Source: Candidatus Angelobacter sp. Gp1-AA117
GTDB taxonomy: Bacteria > Acidobacteriota > Terriglobia > Terriglobales > Acidobacteriaceae
Length of the DNA stretch: 33,033 nt
Direction: 5' to 3'
Assembly: GCA_003223515.1 (NCBI GenBank)
Contig: QHVI01000061.1
Location: forward strand, 1 to 33,033
Every line of letters starts with the position of its first letter. Positions within the stretch are counted from its first letter, which is position 1. A program made the position numbers and the translations under genes. A model generated the notes under the pieces. The model made no database searches. It saw nothing but the letters and a program-made list of their open reading frames with translations, and was not told the DNA's origin. Shown piece after piece: positions 22,500 through 32,200 of this stretch.

Positions 22500-23735
22500 T
22501 CAGGGGTACGCACTCTGGATTCGGCGAACTTCTGCCTGTGCTGCTACAACTAATGTGACCAGCAATAATATGAATGCTGCAAGCAGGAACATGAATTTGA
22601 GGCTGATGGCAAGCAGGAAGCCTGCTAAAAACATCGAGATTGGAACAATCCCGACGGAACAAAGCATTAGCACGCTCGAGACACGTCCGCGAACCGTAGC
22701 ATCCATTCGCTCCATGATCCAGGCCATGGCGTGGACGTTTGCCAGGCCTGTGCTGATTCCCATCACCAGCAATATAGAAGTGATAGTCCAGCGGCTGCTC
22801 ACCAGCGCCATGGCAGCTAGCTGCGAAACAAGAGTAAGAGAAACTAAAATCACCATGATTCCGCGGCGGCGGAGCTTAAAGATTCCGGCCAGCAGCGCGC
22901 CAATAAGGCTACCGGCCGCAAAAAAAGACAGCATAATGCCCATGATTGCAGCCGATCCAAACCTGGCATTCGCCAGATAAGTGAGGCCCAGCAGGGTCGG
23001 TCCAGTAATGCAAAGATTCATAGTCAGGGACAGGAGTACGACCGAACGAAGCTGAACATCTTTGCCTATATAGTGGAAGCCTTCGAAGACGGAGTGCAGA
23101 AGAGGTCTCTTTTCCGTCTGGACGCGCGGCGGATCGGGCAAGTGGATCAGCGTACCAACAACAAAAAGAAAGCTGACGGCGTCCAGAAAAAATGCCCAGG
23201 AAGGCCCCATCACTCTAACAACGAATCCGGCTGGCGCCGGCCCCACAATGGAGGTCAACTGAGTACGTACCCGGCTCACGGATGAGGCCGCCACCAACTG
23301 TTTCGGTTCCAGAATGAAATGCAGCAAAGCCTGGGCAGCGGGCGCATCAAATGCGTCCGCAACTCCGAACGCCGCCGCCAGCACATACATCGGCCACATG
23401 CATGAAACATGCAAGAGCACCATCATGCCGATGATCACAACAAAAACAGTGCGTGCCAGCGCCGCCATAATCATGATTTTGCGCGGAGATATACGGTCAC
23501 TGAGCGCGCCGCCAAAAAGCATGAGCACTGCACGTGGAATTGCGCCAGCCATCATCATGGTTGCCATGGCCATTACGGAGCCCGTCTGCTGCATGACGAG
23601 CCACGGCAAGCCAACGTAATAGAACTGGTCGCCCAGCAGGGAAATGGTGCTGCCTGTGAACCAGAGCCGGAAATAGCGGTCCCGAAGCGGATGGTGCGTG
23701 ATGGGAGTTGCGGCAGCAACACTCATGGTTGCCAT
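22500..23735 (-). CDS. MFS transporter, EntS/MFS_3-like
   Basis: The 411-aa protein has about 12 hydrophobic segments and the start pattern LRDRYFRLWFTGSTISLLGDQFYYVGLPWLV, typical of the drug or siderophore exporter branch of the major facilitator superfamily. The loop 2-3 motif GGALSDRISPRKIMI fits the MFS signature G-x-x-x-D-R-x-x-R/K. The second half is more variable. It should be a proton-coupled exporter in the inner membrane; the substrate is unknown. The nearest relatives by feel are EntS-type, which could relate to the NRPS 5.5 kb away, but sulfate genes lie between and I would not lean on it. AAAGG lies 15 nt before the ATG at 23735; Met4 at 23726 is an alternative start. A strong terminator follows. 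Confidence 0.85.
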   Translation of the reverse strand: MATMSVAAATPITHHPLRDRYFRLWFTGSTISLLGDQFYYVGLPWLVMQQTGSVMAMATMMMAGAIPRAVLMLFGGALSDRISPRKIMIMAALARTVFVVIIGMMVLLHVSCMWPMYVLAAAFGVADAFDAPAAQALLHFILEPKQLVAASSVSRVRTQLTSIVGPAPAGFVVRVMGPSWAFFLDAVSFLFVVGTLIHLPDPPRVQTEKRPLLHSVFEGFHYIGKDVQLRSVVLLSLTMNLCITGPTLLGLTYLANARFGSAAIMGIMLSFFAAGSLIGALLAGIFKLRRRGIMVILVSLTLVSQLAAMALVSSRWTITSILLVMGISTGLANVHAMAWIMERMDATVRGRVSSVLMLCSVGIVPISMFLAGFLLAISLKFMFLLAAFILLLVTLVVAAQAEVRRIQSAYP

Positions 23736-23926
23736 AGAGATACTTCAGCCTTTCATAGCGGTTCAGAAGCGGCAGAAGGCAGGATCTGACAATGACCTTG
23801 CAACGCTCGACGGCCAGGCTCAAAAACCGGTTGCGGTGGTACGCAGAATTTGGAAGGTCAGGTGGCGATCAGGTGATCTGCGAGTTAAGTCTGGATAAGT
23901 TGCACCAGATATGTAGATCATAAAAT

Positions 23927-24340
23927 TCACAGTCCGCGTATGCGAGCACTCGGTATTGTATTGACGTTCTGCAAGCGTCCCCATTTCCCAAAACGGAGTG
24001 GTATCGAATCCGGGGCTGGATTCGCGGCCGGCTGCGAGATTGTGGCTGGTCGGGGATGCTCTGCTTTCCTGGCGACTGGCTTTTCTTCCAGTAAGAGTCT
24101 CCGTAAAGAACGCAGGTCATTCAAGGTACGGCCAACAGCAGACAGATAACCTTCTAATTTCTCCAGGTTGTATTCCACCAAACGGAGGGCCTGCACGTGG
24201 CGTTGTGACTTTTGAGTCGTGGCGAGTTCAATCTCATGGTCAATGTCGCCTTTAGCTTCGGCGACAGTCTCGCCCAGGAGCTTGATATAGTGCTGGGCAT
24301 TTTCAATGCTGTTGAAGGGAGTTTCGATGCGTCTGTTCAT
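23927..24340 (-). CDS. Hypothetical coiled-coil protein
   Basis: The 137-aa product begins with a helical, charged region from residue 10 to about 90 (ENAQHYIKLLGETVAEAKGD, VQALRLVEYNLEKLEGYLSA, LNDLRSLRRLLLEEKPVA), likely one or two long helices or a coiled coil. A Pro/Ala-rich, probably disordered tail follows. It has no signal peptide or membrane helix. It lies 38 nt downstream of tauE on the same strand and may be co-transcribed with the sulfate operon. GAGAGCTG in front of the ATG is a modest ribosome site. I do not recognise the family. Confidence 0.65.
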   Translation of the reverse strand: MNRRIETPFNSIENAQHYIKLLGETVAEAKGDIDHEIELATTQKSQRHVQALRLVEYNLEKLEGYLSAVGRTLNDLRSLRRLLLEEKPVARKAEHPRPATISQPAANPAPDSIPLRFGKWGRLQNVNTIPSARIRGL

Positions 24341-24378
24341 GATTTCAGCTCTCGCTGTGGGTTGAAATGATTTCTGAA

Positions 24379-25128
24379 CTAAAGCAGTGATCTCGCACCT
24401 GCCACAATGAGTTGCAGGCCGATGATGAGGGTCAACAGGAGGATAGCTTTTCGGAGGCTATGAGATGGTACGTGCCTGGCCAGAACACATCCGAGCAAGA
24501 CTCCGGGTATTCCACCGCACAACAGCGCCTTTAATACCGTGCCGCTGATCGTACCAAAAGTAAAATGCAGGAGAGCCCCCAGGGATGCGAGCGCAATCCC
24601 AAAAACCAGATCTGTACCAATCACCTCAGCGGCAGTAAGGCCGGAAAAGTTGAATAGCAATACAGTCCCCAGAGCTCCGGCGCCTGCCGAAGAAAACCCT
24701 GTCTCGATCCCAATGGGAAGCCCGATCCAGGCCAGCCACGAAGCGGGTTTCTGGCCTGGGCTGTCGGGCGATCTTCGTCTCATTAACGTGAACAGGCTGG
24801 AGCTGATCAGAATCACGCCAATCACTACGAGCACCAGGGGCGTTGAAAGCCGCGCAGTAACACTGCGCAGAAGATAGGTTCCTCCCAGCACTCCGGGGAT
24901 GGCGCCCAGGAGCATCAAGCCCAGATATTGCAGATGAACTTGCTTCCCCGAAATGTAGAACGGCGCTGCAATGAGGCGCACTGCTGTGGAAAAAACCAGC
25001 GCCGTGCCCACCGCTTCGGCGCCAGAGATTCCCACCAGCAACACCAAAGCGGGAGTGGTGAAGCTGCCTCCGCCGACTCCGGTGAGCCCTACCATCAGCG
25101 CAATAACAAATCCAATCAAAACCTGCAT
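24379..25128 (-). CDS. tauE: Sulfite exporter TauE/SafE-family permease
   Basis: This 249-aa inner-membrane protein has about eight helices in two repeats. Each repeat carries the family's glycine-rich entry motif: VGLTGVGGGSFTTPALVLL near residue 12 and IGIETGFSSAGAGALGTVLL near 140. Such proteins export sulfite, sulfoacetate or related anions. The start is set by overlap: the cysH stop and this ATG share the A in TAATG, with GGGAGA 9 nt before the ATG. The frame extends 12 codons further upstream but those lie in cysH. Placement at the end of cysD-cysN-cysH suggests it disposes of excess sulfite made by APS reductase, or imports a sulfur anion; direction cannot be told from sequence. Confidence 0.88.
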   Translation of the reverse strand: MQVLIGFVIALMVGLTGVGGGSFTTPALVLLVGISGAEAVGTALVFSTAVRLIAAPFYISGKQVHLQYLGLMLLGAIPGVLGGTYLLRSVTARLSTPLVLVVIGVILISSSLFTLMRRRSPDSPGQKPASWLAWIGLPIGIETGFSSAGAGALGTVLLFNFSGLTAAEVIGTDLVFGIALASLGALLHFTFGTISGTVLKALLCGGIPGVLLGCVLARHVPSHSLRKAILLLTLIIGLQLIVAGARSLL

Positions 25129-25820
25129 TAACCATTTCTCCCGGTAAAGGTATGAATGCCGCATTCAAGTTTTTTTCCTGCCCATCGTCCGGAACGGGCA
25201 TCGCCGCCCGTTGCCGGAAGACTGGTACACGGTTCGCAGCCAATACTGAGATAGCCCTGCTCGTACAGTGGAATTCTCTCGATGCGTTGCTCCTCCGTAT
25301 AGTGGAGGACATTGCTCCACTTCCAATCCGCCAGAGGGCTGACTTTCAGAATCTGTTTGCCGCTGGGCAGTTGGTGTTGTTCGATCTTCTTCAGATGTGC
25401 TCGCGTGGAAGATTGTTCTCTGCGCAAGCCAGTGAACCACACGTCAAAGTTTTCGAGCGTGCTCATCAGCGGCTCCACTTTGCGGATCTGGCAGCAGCGC
25501 GTGGAATCAAGTGTGAACAGCCGCCCGAATGAGCGCTCCTGCTCTGTCACGCTAATGGCAGGAAGCAGATTGATCAGATTGAGATTCCATGCTGCAGCCA
25601 TACGATCGCGGTAGGCATAAGTCTCAGAGAAGTGATATCCGGTATCAAGAAACAAGACCGGGATGTCAGCTACACGCCGGCGCACAAAATCCAGCAAAAC
25701 CATATCCTCGGCTTGAAAACTGCAGGTAATGCAGGCCCTGCCTGGGTTTTGCTCAAGGACAGCATCCATTAACAATTCTGCCGTGTAGTTTTCAGCGATC
25801 TCAATCAACTTGGTTTTCAT
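25128..25820 (-). CDS. cysH: Assimilatory adenylyl-sulfate (APS) reductase
   Basis: The 230-aa enzyme reduces APS to sulfite and AMP using thioredoxin. It shows the PP-loop-type start (CSFQAEDMVLLDF), the FLDTGYHFSETY segment, a CC pair at residues 109-110, CEPC at 195-198 and the catalytic ECGIH near 220. The paired CC...CxxC cysteines bind the [4Fe-4S] cluster of APS reductases and are absent from PAPS reductases such as E. coli CysH, so the substrate is predicted to be APS. The ATG at 25820 is chosen over 25826 because AGGAG abuts the latter but sits 6 nt before the former. Its start overlaps the end of cysN by 20 bp, and its stop overlaps tauE. Confidence 0.92.
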   Translation of the reverse strand: MKTKLIEIAENYTAELLMDAVLEQNPGRACITCSFQAEDMVLLDFVRRRVADIPVLFLDTGYHFSETYAYRDRMAAAWNLNLINLLPAISVTEQERSFGRLFTLDSTRCCQIRKVEPLMSTLENFDVWFTGLRREQSSTRAHLKKIEQHQLPSGKQILKVSPLADWKWSNVLHYTEEQRIERIPLYEQGYLSIGCEPCTSLPATGGDARSGRWAGKKLECGIHTFTGRNG

Positions 25821-27528
25821 TCGCATCTCCTGTGACCGCCTGCAAGTGCCGTAGCAGCACGGCTAAAGCATCGCATTGCTTTTCCGGCAAAGAAGAAAGA
25901 GCGATAAAATGCTCACTGCCGAAAATGGTTTCGATTTCATGCCGGATGCCGTATGTCCCGGCGGAAATTGTCAGTACCGTAATGGCTCCTGAATTTCGGA
26001 ACGCCCTGGCCACGGCCTTTAACTGATGAGGATCGAATTCGGCATCAGAAAGGATCTGGCCATGCCAGCCACGGGCAAAGATTTCCCTTTCCAGTGCCGC
26101 CGCAAGATCAGGCCGGTCAACCAGCCAGACAGCGGCGGGTGGATGGCCGTTGCGCAGTATGCGCTCACGTAACTGCACCTCTCCGTGCGACCTGCTGCTG
26201 GATGACGGCCCCGTAGTAGTAACAATCATCCCCGCTGCAACTGTGGCATTGTGCATTGGATCAATCAGGATGAAGCTGCCCATGGTCCGGTTCTGCTGAT
26301 AGGGGTCAAAGTACAAAGGCTGAGTAGTTTCCAGAATCACTGAAGCAATGTCATTCATGCGAAGTGTTGTTGCTGCATTGACGGTAGAAAATGAATTGAT
26401 GTCAATGCAGTGCTGGATCGAAGAGACAGTGGCGCGCATGGTGCGTCCCGTATGCTTCAGCAGGAAAGTCTTTCCCGGCCGCATCTGATCAGAATGAAGC
26501 CATACGAGATTGGCCTGTAGCCGTGTGCCAACTTGGGGCATTGAATCCGGGCAGGCGAGGAGGTCGCCTCGCCCAAGATCTATTTCGTCCTCCAATGTAA
26601 TAGTGATCGATCTGCCAGTACCGGCCGAATCGAGTTCGCCATCGTAGCTGATGATGGATTTAATCCTGCTTTTCACTCCCGAAGGCAGCGCAACCACAGC
26701 CGCGCCTGGCCGCAAGGTCCCTGCACATACCCGCCCGGCGAATCCCCGAAATGCTGCATCAGGGCGGATTACATATTGCACCGGAAAGCGCAGTGCCGCG
26801 GAGTGATGAGCATTGGTGTCTGGGATGTTTTCAAGCAATTCCAGCAGGGTAGGCCCGTCGTACCACTGCATCTGCTCGCCGTGTTCGACTACGTTTTCGC
26901 CCTGGAGAGCGCTTACAGGGATCACACATGTGTTTCGAATGCCGAACTGCCGGCAAAATGCCTGAAATTCCTGCTCCACTCTCTGAAAAACATTTTGGTC
27001 GTAGCCTGCCAGGTCCATTTTGTTCACGGCAGCGATGACATGGTCAATTCCCAGAAGCGCTGACAGATAAATATGACGGCGCGACTGGGAAAGCAGGCCC
27101 TTGGTTGCATCAATCAGGATCACGGCAGCATTGGCAGTGGAAGCGCCGGTGACCATATTGCGTGTGTATTGCTCATGCCCCGGTGTATCCGCGATGATGA
27201 ATTTTCTTCTTGGCGTGGAAAAATAACGGTAAGCAACATCAATCGTAATGCCCTGCTCCCGTTCTGCCCGCAGTCCATCAGTAAAGAGAGAGAGGTCTAT
27301 GGGCGCGCTTGAACGGTTGATCCCGCTCTTTTGCACCGCAGTGATCTGATCTTCGTAGATCGCTTTGGAATCGTACAGGAGACGCCCGATCAAAGTGGAT
27401 TTGCCGTCGTCAACACTACCGGCTGTTGTAAAGCGAAGCAGCGACTTCTCCGGCGTTGCGGTGTGAAGCTGGACCGTCATAACCAGAGGCAAGGCAGTGG
27501 CTGGCGAGTTTACTATCGCAGTAGACAT
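25801..27528 (-). CDS. cysN: Sulfate adenylyltransferase subunit 1 with degenerate APS-kinase-like tail
   Basis: The 575-aa protein is the GTPase subunit of ATP sulfurylase, coupling GTP hydrolysis to APS formation with CysD. The EF-Tu-like domain has GSVDDGKST (37-45), DTPGH (114-118) and NKMD (169-172), followed by two beta-barrel domains ending near residue 440. About 130 further residues (457-565) start RNGHPPAAVWLV and continue ALEREIFARGWHGQILSDAE and FRNSGAITVLTISAG. They align by pattern with the APS kinase domain of CysNC fusions, but the GLSGSGKST P-loop is missing and the DGDNVR and ATP lid segments are gone. So it is probably a non-catalytic remnant. AAGGAT precedes the ATG, which overlaps the cysD stop (TGATG). 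Confidence 0.92.
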   Translation of the reverse strand: MSTAIVNSPATALPLVMTVQLHTATPEKSLLRFTTAGSVDDGKSTLIGRLLYDSKAIYEDQITAVQKSGINRSSAPIDLSLFTDGLRAEREQGITIDVAYRYFSTPRRKFIIADTPGHEQYTRNMVTGASTANAAVILIDATKGLLSQSRRHIYLSALLGIDHVIAAVNKMDLAGYDQNVFQRVEQEFQAFCRQFGIRNTCVIPVSALQGENVVEHGEQMQWYDGPTLLELLENIPDTNAHHSAALRFPVQYVIRPDAAFRGFAGRVCAGTLRPGAAVVALPSGVKSRIKSIISYDGELDSAGTGRSITITLEDEIDLGRGDLLACPDSMPQVGTRLQANLVWLHSDQMRPGKTFLLKHTGRTMRATVSSIQHCIDINSFSTVNAATTLRMNDIASVILETTQPLYFDPYQQNRTMGSFILIDPMHNATVAAGMIVTTTGPSSSSRSHGEVQLRERILRNGHPPAAVWLVDRPDLAAALEREIFARGWHGQILSDAEFDPHQLKAVARAFRNSGAITVLTISAGTYGIRHEIETIFGSEHFIALSSLPEKQCDALAVLLRHLQAVTGDANENQVD

Positions 27529-28433
27529 CAGAAATATCCTTCACGTTTCTTGGTTTCCATGGAACCTTCTTCGTCGTGGTCAATTACGCGGTTCTCCCGC
27601 TCAGAGCGGCGAAAGGCAATCATCTCTTCAATGATGAGGGGCACCGTATCAGCATCGGAGCGAATTGCGCCGCTGCACGGAGCACAGCCAAGGGAGCGCA
27701 TACGGCAGCGGACCTTTCTGGCCTTTTCTCCAGGCAGCATTCGCACTCCGGATGAAGTGAGAATAATCTGTCCTCCGCGTTCCACAGCCTCCCGCTCCTG
27801 GGCAAAGTAGAGAGGCACAATGGGGATTTTTTCCGCTTCGATGTAGAGCCAGATGTCCAACTCAGTCCAGTTGGAAAGAGGAAAGACGCGGATGCTCTCA
27901 CCCTGGTGGTGGCGGCCATTGTACAGTTCCCATAGTTCCGGCCTCTGATTTCTGGGTTCCCACTGTCCGGACGCATCGCGAAATGAGTAGACGCGTTCCT
28001 TGGCCCGTGATTTCTCTTCATCACGGCGCGCACCACCAAATGCAGCATCAAAGCCACCTTCGGCCAGCGCATTGAGAAGGGCGCGCGTCTTGAGCAATCC
28101 GCAACATCTCTGGGTTCCCAGGGCGTAAGGGTTGGCGCCTTCTTCGAGCGCCTGCCGATTGGAATGCACAATCAGTTCAGCGCCAATGGCCCGGGCGTAA
28201 TCGTCCCGGAACTGGATCATTTCGGGAAATTTGTAGCTGGTGTCAATGTGAAGCAGAGGAAAAGGTATCTTGCCGGGATAAAAGGCCTTCTGCGCAAGCC
28301 GCAGCATCACGGAAGAATCTTTCCCTATGGAATAAAGCATCACCGGTTGCGCGAATTCTGCCACGGCTTCACGCAGGATGAATATGCTTTCCGCCTCGAG
28401 TTGTCTCAGATGTTGTAAATGACTGTTCTGCAT
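27528..28433 (-). CDS. cysD: Sulfate adenylyltransferase subunit 2
   Basis: This 301-aa PP-loop enzyme adenylates sulfate with ATP, forming APS together with CysN. Visible are the P-loop [10 protein letters not shown] (near residue 36), [18 protein letters not shown] (near 60), the [17 protein letters not shown] active-site segment (near 133) and the C-terminal [16 protein letters not shown]. Length is normal. It is the first gene of the minus-strand operon cysD-cysN-cysH-tauE and overlaps cysN by TGATG. No good ribosome site or promoter is obvious upstream; only 46 bp separate it from the divergent deacetylase start at 28480. No cysC, cysI or cysJ gene lies in the window. Confidence 0.95.
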   Translation of the reverse strand: MQNSHLQHLRQLEAESIFILREAVAEFAQPVMLYSIGKDSSVMLRLAQKAFYPGKIPFPLLHIDTSYKFPEMIQFRDDYARAIGAELIVHSNRQALEEGANPYALGTQRCCGLLKTRALLNALAEGGFDAAFGGARRDEEKSRAKERVYSFRDASGQWEPRNQRPELWELYNGRHHQGESIRVFPLSNWTELDIWLYIEAEKIPIVPLYFAQEREAVERGGQIILTSSGVRMLPGEKARKVRCRMRSLGCAPCSGAIRSDADTVPLIIEEMIAFRRSERENRVIDHDEEGSMETKKREGYF

Positions 28434-28479
28434 ACGCGTAAGCTCGTTAGCAAAGCTAGGATTGATTTACAATCGTGTC

Positions 28480-29220
28480 ATGCTTGGTTTGGTTGTAGGC
28501 GGCACCGCCATTGCAGGCGCTGCTGTCGCTGCTGGATATCAGGCGATGTGGCCGACGGCCCGCTGGTATGGCCGCACGTTCACAGGACTGCCCGCCGGAT
28601 CGAAGCAACTCGCCCTCACCTACGATGATGGTCCCAACGATCCCCATACTCTTCACCTGCTTGAGGTCTTGTCCAGGCATCAGGTACACGCAACGTTCTT
28701 CCTGATTGGGCAATACGTGCGGCAGCGTCCGGACATCGTGCGTGAAATCGCAAATGCCGGGCATGTAATCGGCAATCACACCTTCACGCACCCTCTGCTG
28801 GCAGTACAAAGCAGCGCTGAGATTCGCAATCAATTAGTCGATTGCCGCGCCGCACTGCGTGATGTGATCGGTGAGCCCTCGCGCCTGTTCCGGCCACCTT
28901 TCGGAGGACGACGTCCTGCCGTCCTGCGCATAAGCCGGAAATTAGGTCTTGAAACAATCTTGTGGAACGCAGCCGGTTTCGACTGGGAAGCTCCCCCAGC
29001 CGCCGTGATTGAGCAAAAAGTCAGCAAGCAAATCCGCGGTGGCAATGTCATCCTGCTGCATGATGGCGGGCACAAGGGAATGGGCGCTGACCGCTCGCAG
29101 ACAGTGCGGGCCACTGATAACCTGCTACAGCGTTACCTGAATGAAGGCTATGAGTTCGTTACTATTCCTGAGATGATGGGGAAAGCCGCTAGCAATCCTG
29201 TGCCATCTGCTGGCAGCTAG
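28480..29220 (+). CDS. Polysaccharide deacetylase, NodB/CE4 family
   Basis: The 246-aa protein begins with a hydrophobic, Ala/Gly-rich stretch (LGLVVGGTAIAGAAVAAGY) that is a signal peptide or membrane anchor, so it acts outside the cytoplasm on N-acetylated glycans or peptidoglycan. The NodB motifs are all present: TYDDGP (motif 1), GNHTFTHP with the H-x-x-x-H metal pair (motif 2), RLFRPPFGG (motif 3), LWNAAGFDW (motif 4) and LLHDGG (motif 5). It should be a zinc-dependent deacetylase. TACAAT at 28468-28473 predicts transcription starting at the ATG at 28480, giving a leaderless mRNA; the TTG at 28462 would sit before this -10. The gene ends 1 nt from the convergent NRPS stop. Confidence 0.9.
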   Translation: MLGLVVGGTAIAGAAVAAGYQAMWPTARWYGRTFTGLPAGSKQLALTYDDGPNDPHTLHLLEVLSRHQVHATFFLIGQYVRQRPDIVREIANAGHVIGNHTFTHPLLAVQSSAEIRNQLVDCRAALRDVIGEPSRLFRPPFGGRRPAVLRISRKLGLETILWNAAGFDWEAPPAAVIEQKVSKQIRGGNVILLHDGGHKGMGADRSQTVRATDNLLQRYLNEGYEFVTIPEMMGKAASNPVPSAGS

Positions 29221-29221
29221 C

Positions 29222-32200
29222 TCACTCCGAGCCTGCGGAAAAATAGGGCGGCCCTGCCTGATCTGGTCTGGAAGGGAGTTGAGTTAGTATGCCGGTTCCC
29301 GGCCACTGCTCTAAATTCTCGGTTACATTGCGAACCGCATTCGACAAGACTTGGCCTAACAACTCGATGTTGGGCTTCTCCATCATGGTTAAATGTGTTC
29401 CAGGCACTTGCGTCACGCGAATCTGGTTTTCAGGCAGAACTGTGTTCCATCCCAGCCAGGGAGAATCGGCATCGTCTTCCTGCGCGCGGAAAAGATGCAC
29501 GGGAATCGTAATTTGAGGCGCACAGTACCGCGCACTCGCCAGGTTGTGGGCATGAATGCGAGCTAAAGATTGCCGGAATTGAACCGCTGTAAGATCAACC
29601 CATCTGTCTGGCAGTAATCCCATTTTCCGGCACTTATCTACCAGAGCCGCAAAATCTCCATTTGCGGCCACCGCATTCAGATCGTTAATCGCCTGAAGCC
29701 GCTGATCCTCGCTGACTTGAAGGTGTCGCATGATCGTCTTGATTGCGCCCAACAGGTCCTTCTTGTCGTTAAAGTCGCTCTGGTAATCCACAGAGTCCCT
29801 GCGAGGCGCAAGATAGTAAGTATCGATCAATCCCAGGAATTCAATCTCTTCTCCTGCAGCGGTGAGTTGCGCCGCTACTTCATAAGCCGTCAATCCGCCG
29901 AATGACCAGCCAGCTATTCTGTAAGGACCTGTCGGCTGTATCGCGCGGATCATTTGCACCATTCGCGTGGCCATTTCTTCTATGGTTTGCAGTTGAGATT
30001 CAAACGCGTGCTTGGCGGGCAGCCCATAGAGGGGAATAGCTGGATCCATATAGGGAGCAAGCATAGGAACATAAATTAACTGGCCTGATCCATCATGCGT
30101 AAAAAAGAGAGGAGACTCCGAGTTGCCTTTTCTCAGGCAAATTGCTCGTTCAGTGGAGGCATGTTTGCCTTGAAACTCAATTGTGGCCGTCAGCGATTCC
30201 GCCAATGATTCAATGGTTGAATGCTTGAAAACATCCACAGCCGAGATATTGATGCCTTTCTGCTCCAGCCTGTTCACCAACCGCAAAATCATTAGTGAAT
30301 GGCCGCCCAACGAGAAAAAGTTGTCCCGCCTTCCTACCTTTTCGATTTTCAGCACTTCTTCCCAGATGGAAGCCAACATCTCCTCAAAGTCCCCTTCCGG
30401 CGCTTCATAGGCGTTCACCGCATAGGCATCTCCCTGTGGCGCCGGCAAGCTTTTCCGATCCAGCTTGCCACTGGAGGTCAGCGGCAGCGCATTAAGCTGC
30501 ACAAATGCTGCCGGTACCATGTACTCCGGCAAGCAGGCGCTCAGCTGTGTCCGGAGTCTCCCAGCCAGGCCATTCACATCGTTGGCCAATTCCTCCGTCG
30601 AGCCGCTGTTATGCGCCTCTTCTTTTGCCAGCACAACATAGGCCACCAGGCGCTTCTCCCCGGGCTCATCCTCCCGCGCCACCACAACCGCCTCCCTGAC
30701 CAAGACATCTTCCCGCAAGCGAGCCTCAATCTCTCCCAGCTCAATACGGAATCCCCGTATCTTCACCTGATGGTCGTTGCGCCCCAGAAATTCGATGTTC
30801 CCATCGTCCAGCCATCGCGCCAAATCACCCGTTTTGTACATGCGGGCGCCGGGCCTGAAGGGATTGGCAACAAATTTTGCCTGCGTCAGTTCCGGACGAT
30901 TCAGATATCCACGAGCGAGACCATCACCTGCGATATGCAACTCACCGGGCACACCGATCGGCTTAGGATGGTTGAATTGGTCAAGGACATAGATCTGTGT
31001 ATTGTCAATGGGGACGCCGATCGGAACAAAGGAGTAATTCAGCTTTGAGCAGTCATATGCCGTTACATCAATAGCTGCTTCTGTTGGGCCATACAAGTTA
31101 TGCAATACAGCGTTGGGAAATTTTGTCTTGTAACTATCTACTGATGGTTTACCCAGTGCCTCTCCACTGCAAAAGATCCGTTTCACCGTGTGGCAAGGAG
31201 CCGCTGCATTTTCCAAAAATGTATGCAGCATCGACGGAACAAAGTGCAGGGTTGTTGTCTTCGTTTGGATAATAAGTTTTTCCAGGTAATGTACGTCCTT
31301 ATGTCCGTCCGGAGCAGCAAAAACAAGCGCAGCTCCAGCCATCATGGGCCAGAAGAACTCCCAGACAGAAACGTCAAAGCTGTAAGGTGTTTTTTGCAGC
31401 ACAATGTCGGTGGGACTCAAGTGATACGTTTTTTGCATCCAGTGAATTCGATTCACCAGGGCTTTATGTTCCACCAGCACACCTTTGGGTTTGCCGGTAG
31501 AACCCGAGGTATAGATCACATAATTTAAATTGTGAGGCTTCACCTCCCGGAGCAATTCGACATTCTTCTCTTTTAGAGCAGCAACGCAGTTACGAACCTC
31601 CGGCCATTGCCGGTCCAAACTGATTAACCTGCTGCTTTGCCCTGATAAAGAGCTTATTCTATTGGCAAATTTTTCCTGAGTAAGGACAATCGCCGCCTGA
31701 CTGTCTTCCAGCATGTAGGCCAGGCGCTCATCCGGATAATCGGGATCCAACGGCAGATAGGCGCCACCCGCCTGTACTATCCCCATGATCCCCACCATCA
31801 TGTCAAGAGACCTTTCAACACACAGACCGACTATGCTGTCCGGCTTAACTGCGTGGGCCTGCAAATACAACGCCAGATCGGTGCTCTTGTCATAAAGTTG
31901 CCGATAGCTCAGTTTCCGCCCGCCAAAGACTACGGCTGTCTTGTCAGGATTGATCCGAACCTGCTCGATAAACAGCTCATGAATACATTTATCGCTTGGG
32001 TAGTCCGCCCGGGTGTCGTTGAACCCGACCAACAACTGCTGCTCCTCTGCTTCGCCCAGAAACTCCAACTCACGAACTCTGGCTGTGGACGCGGCCGTGA
32101 TCGCCCGGCATAAGATGTCAAAATGATTGGCCATGCGGGCAATCGTTTCCGGCTTATACAGTGACGTGTTGTAGGTGAGTGATCCTCTAAGTCCCTCCGG

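Noticed and set aside
30299-31048. 249-aa plus-strand frame antisense to the NRPS adenylation domain
   Set aside because: The minus strand carries all adenylation core motifs across the same bases; the antisense frame has none.
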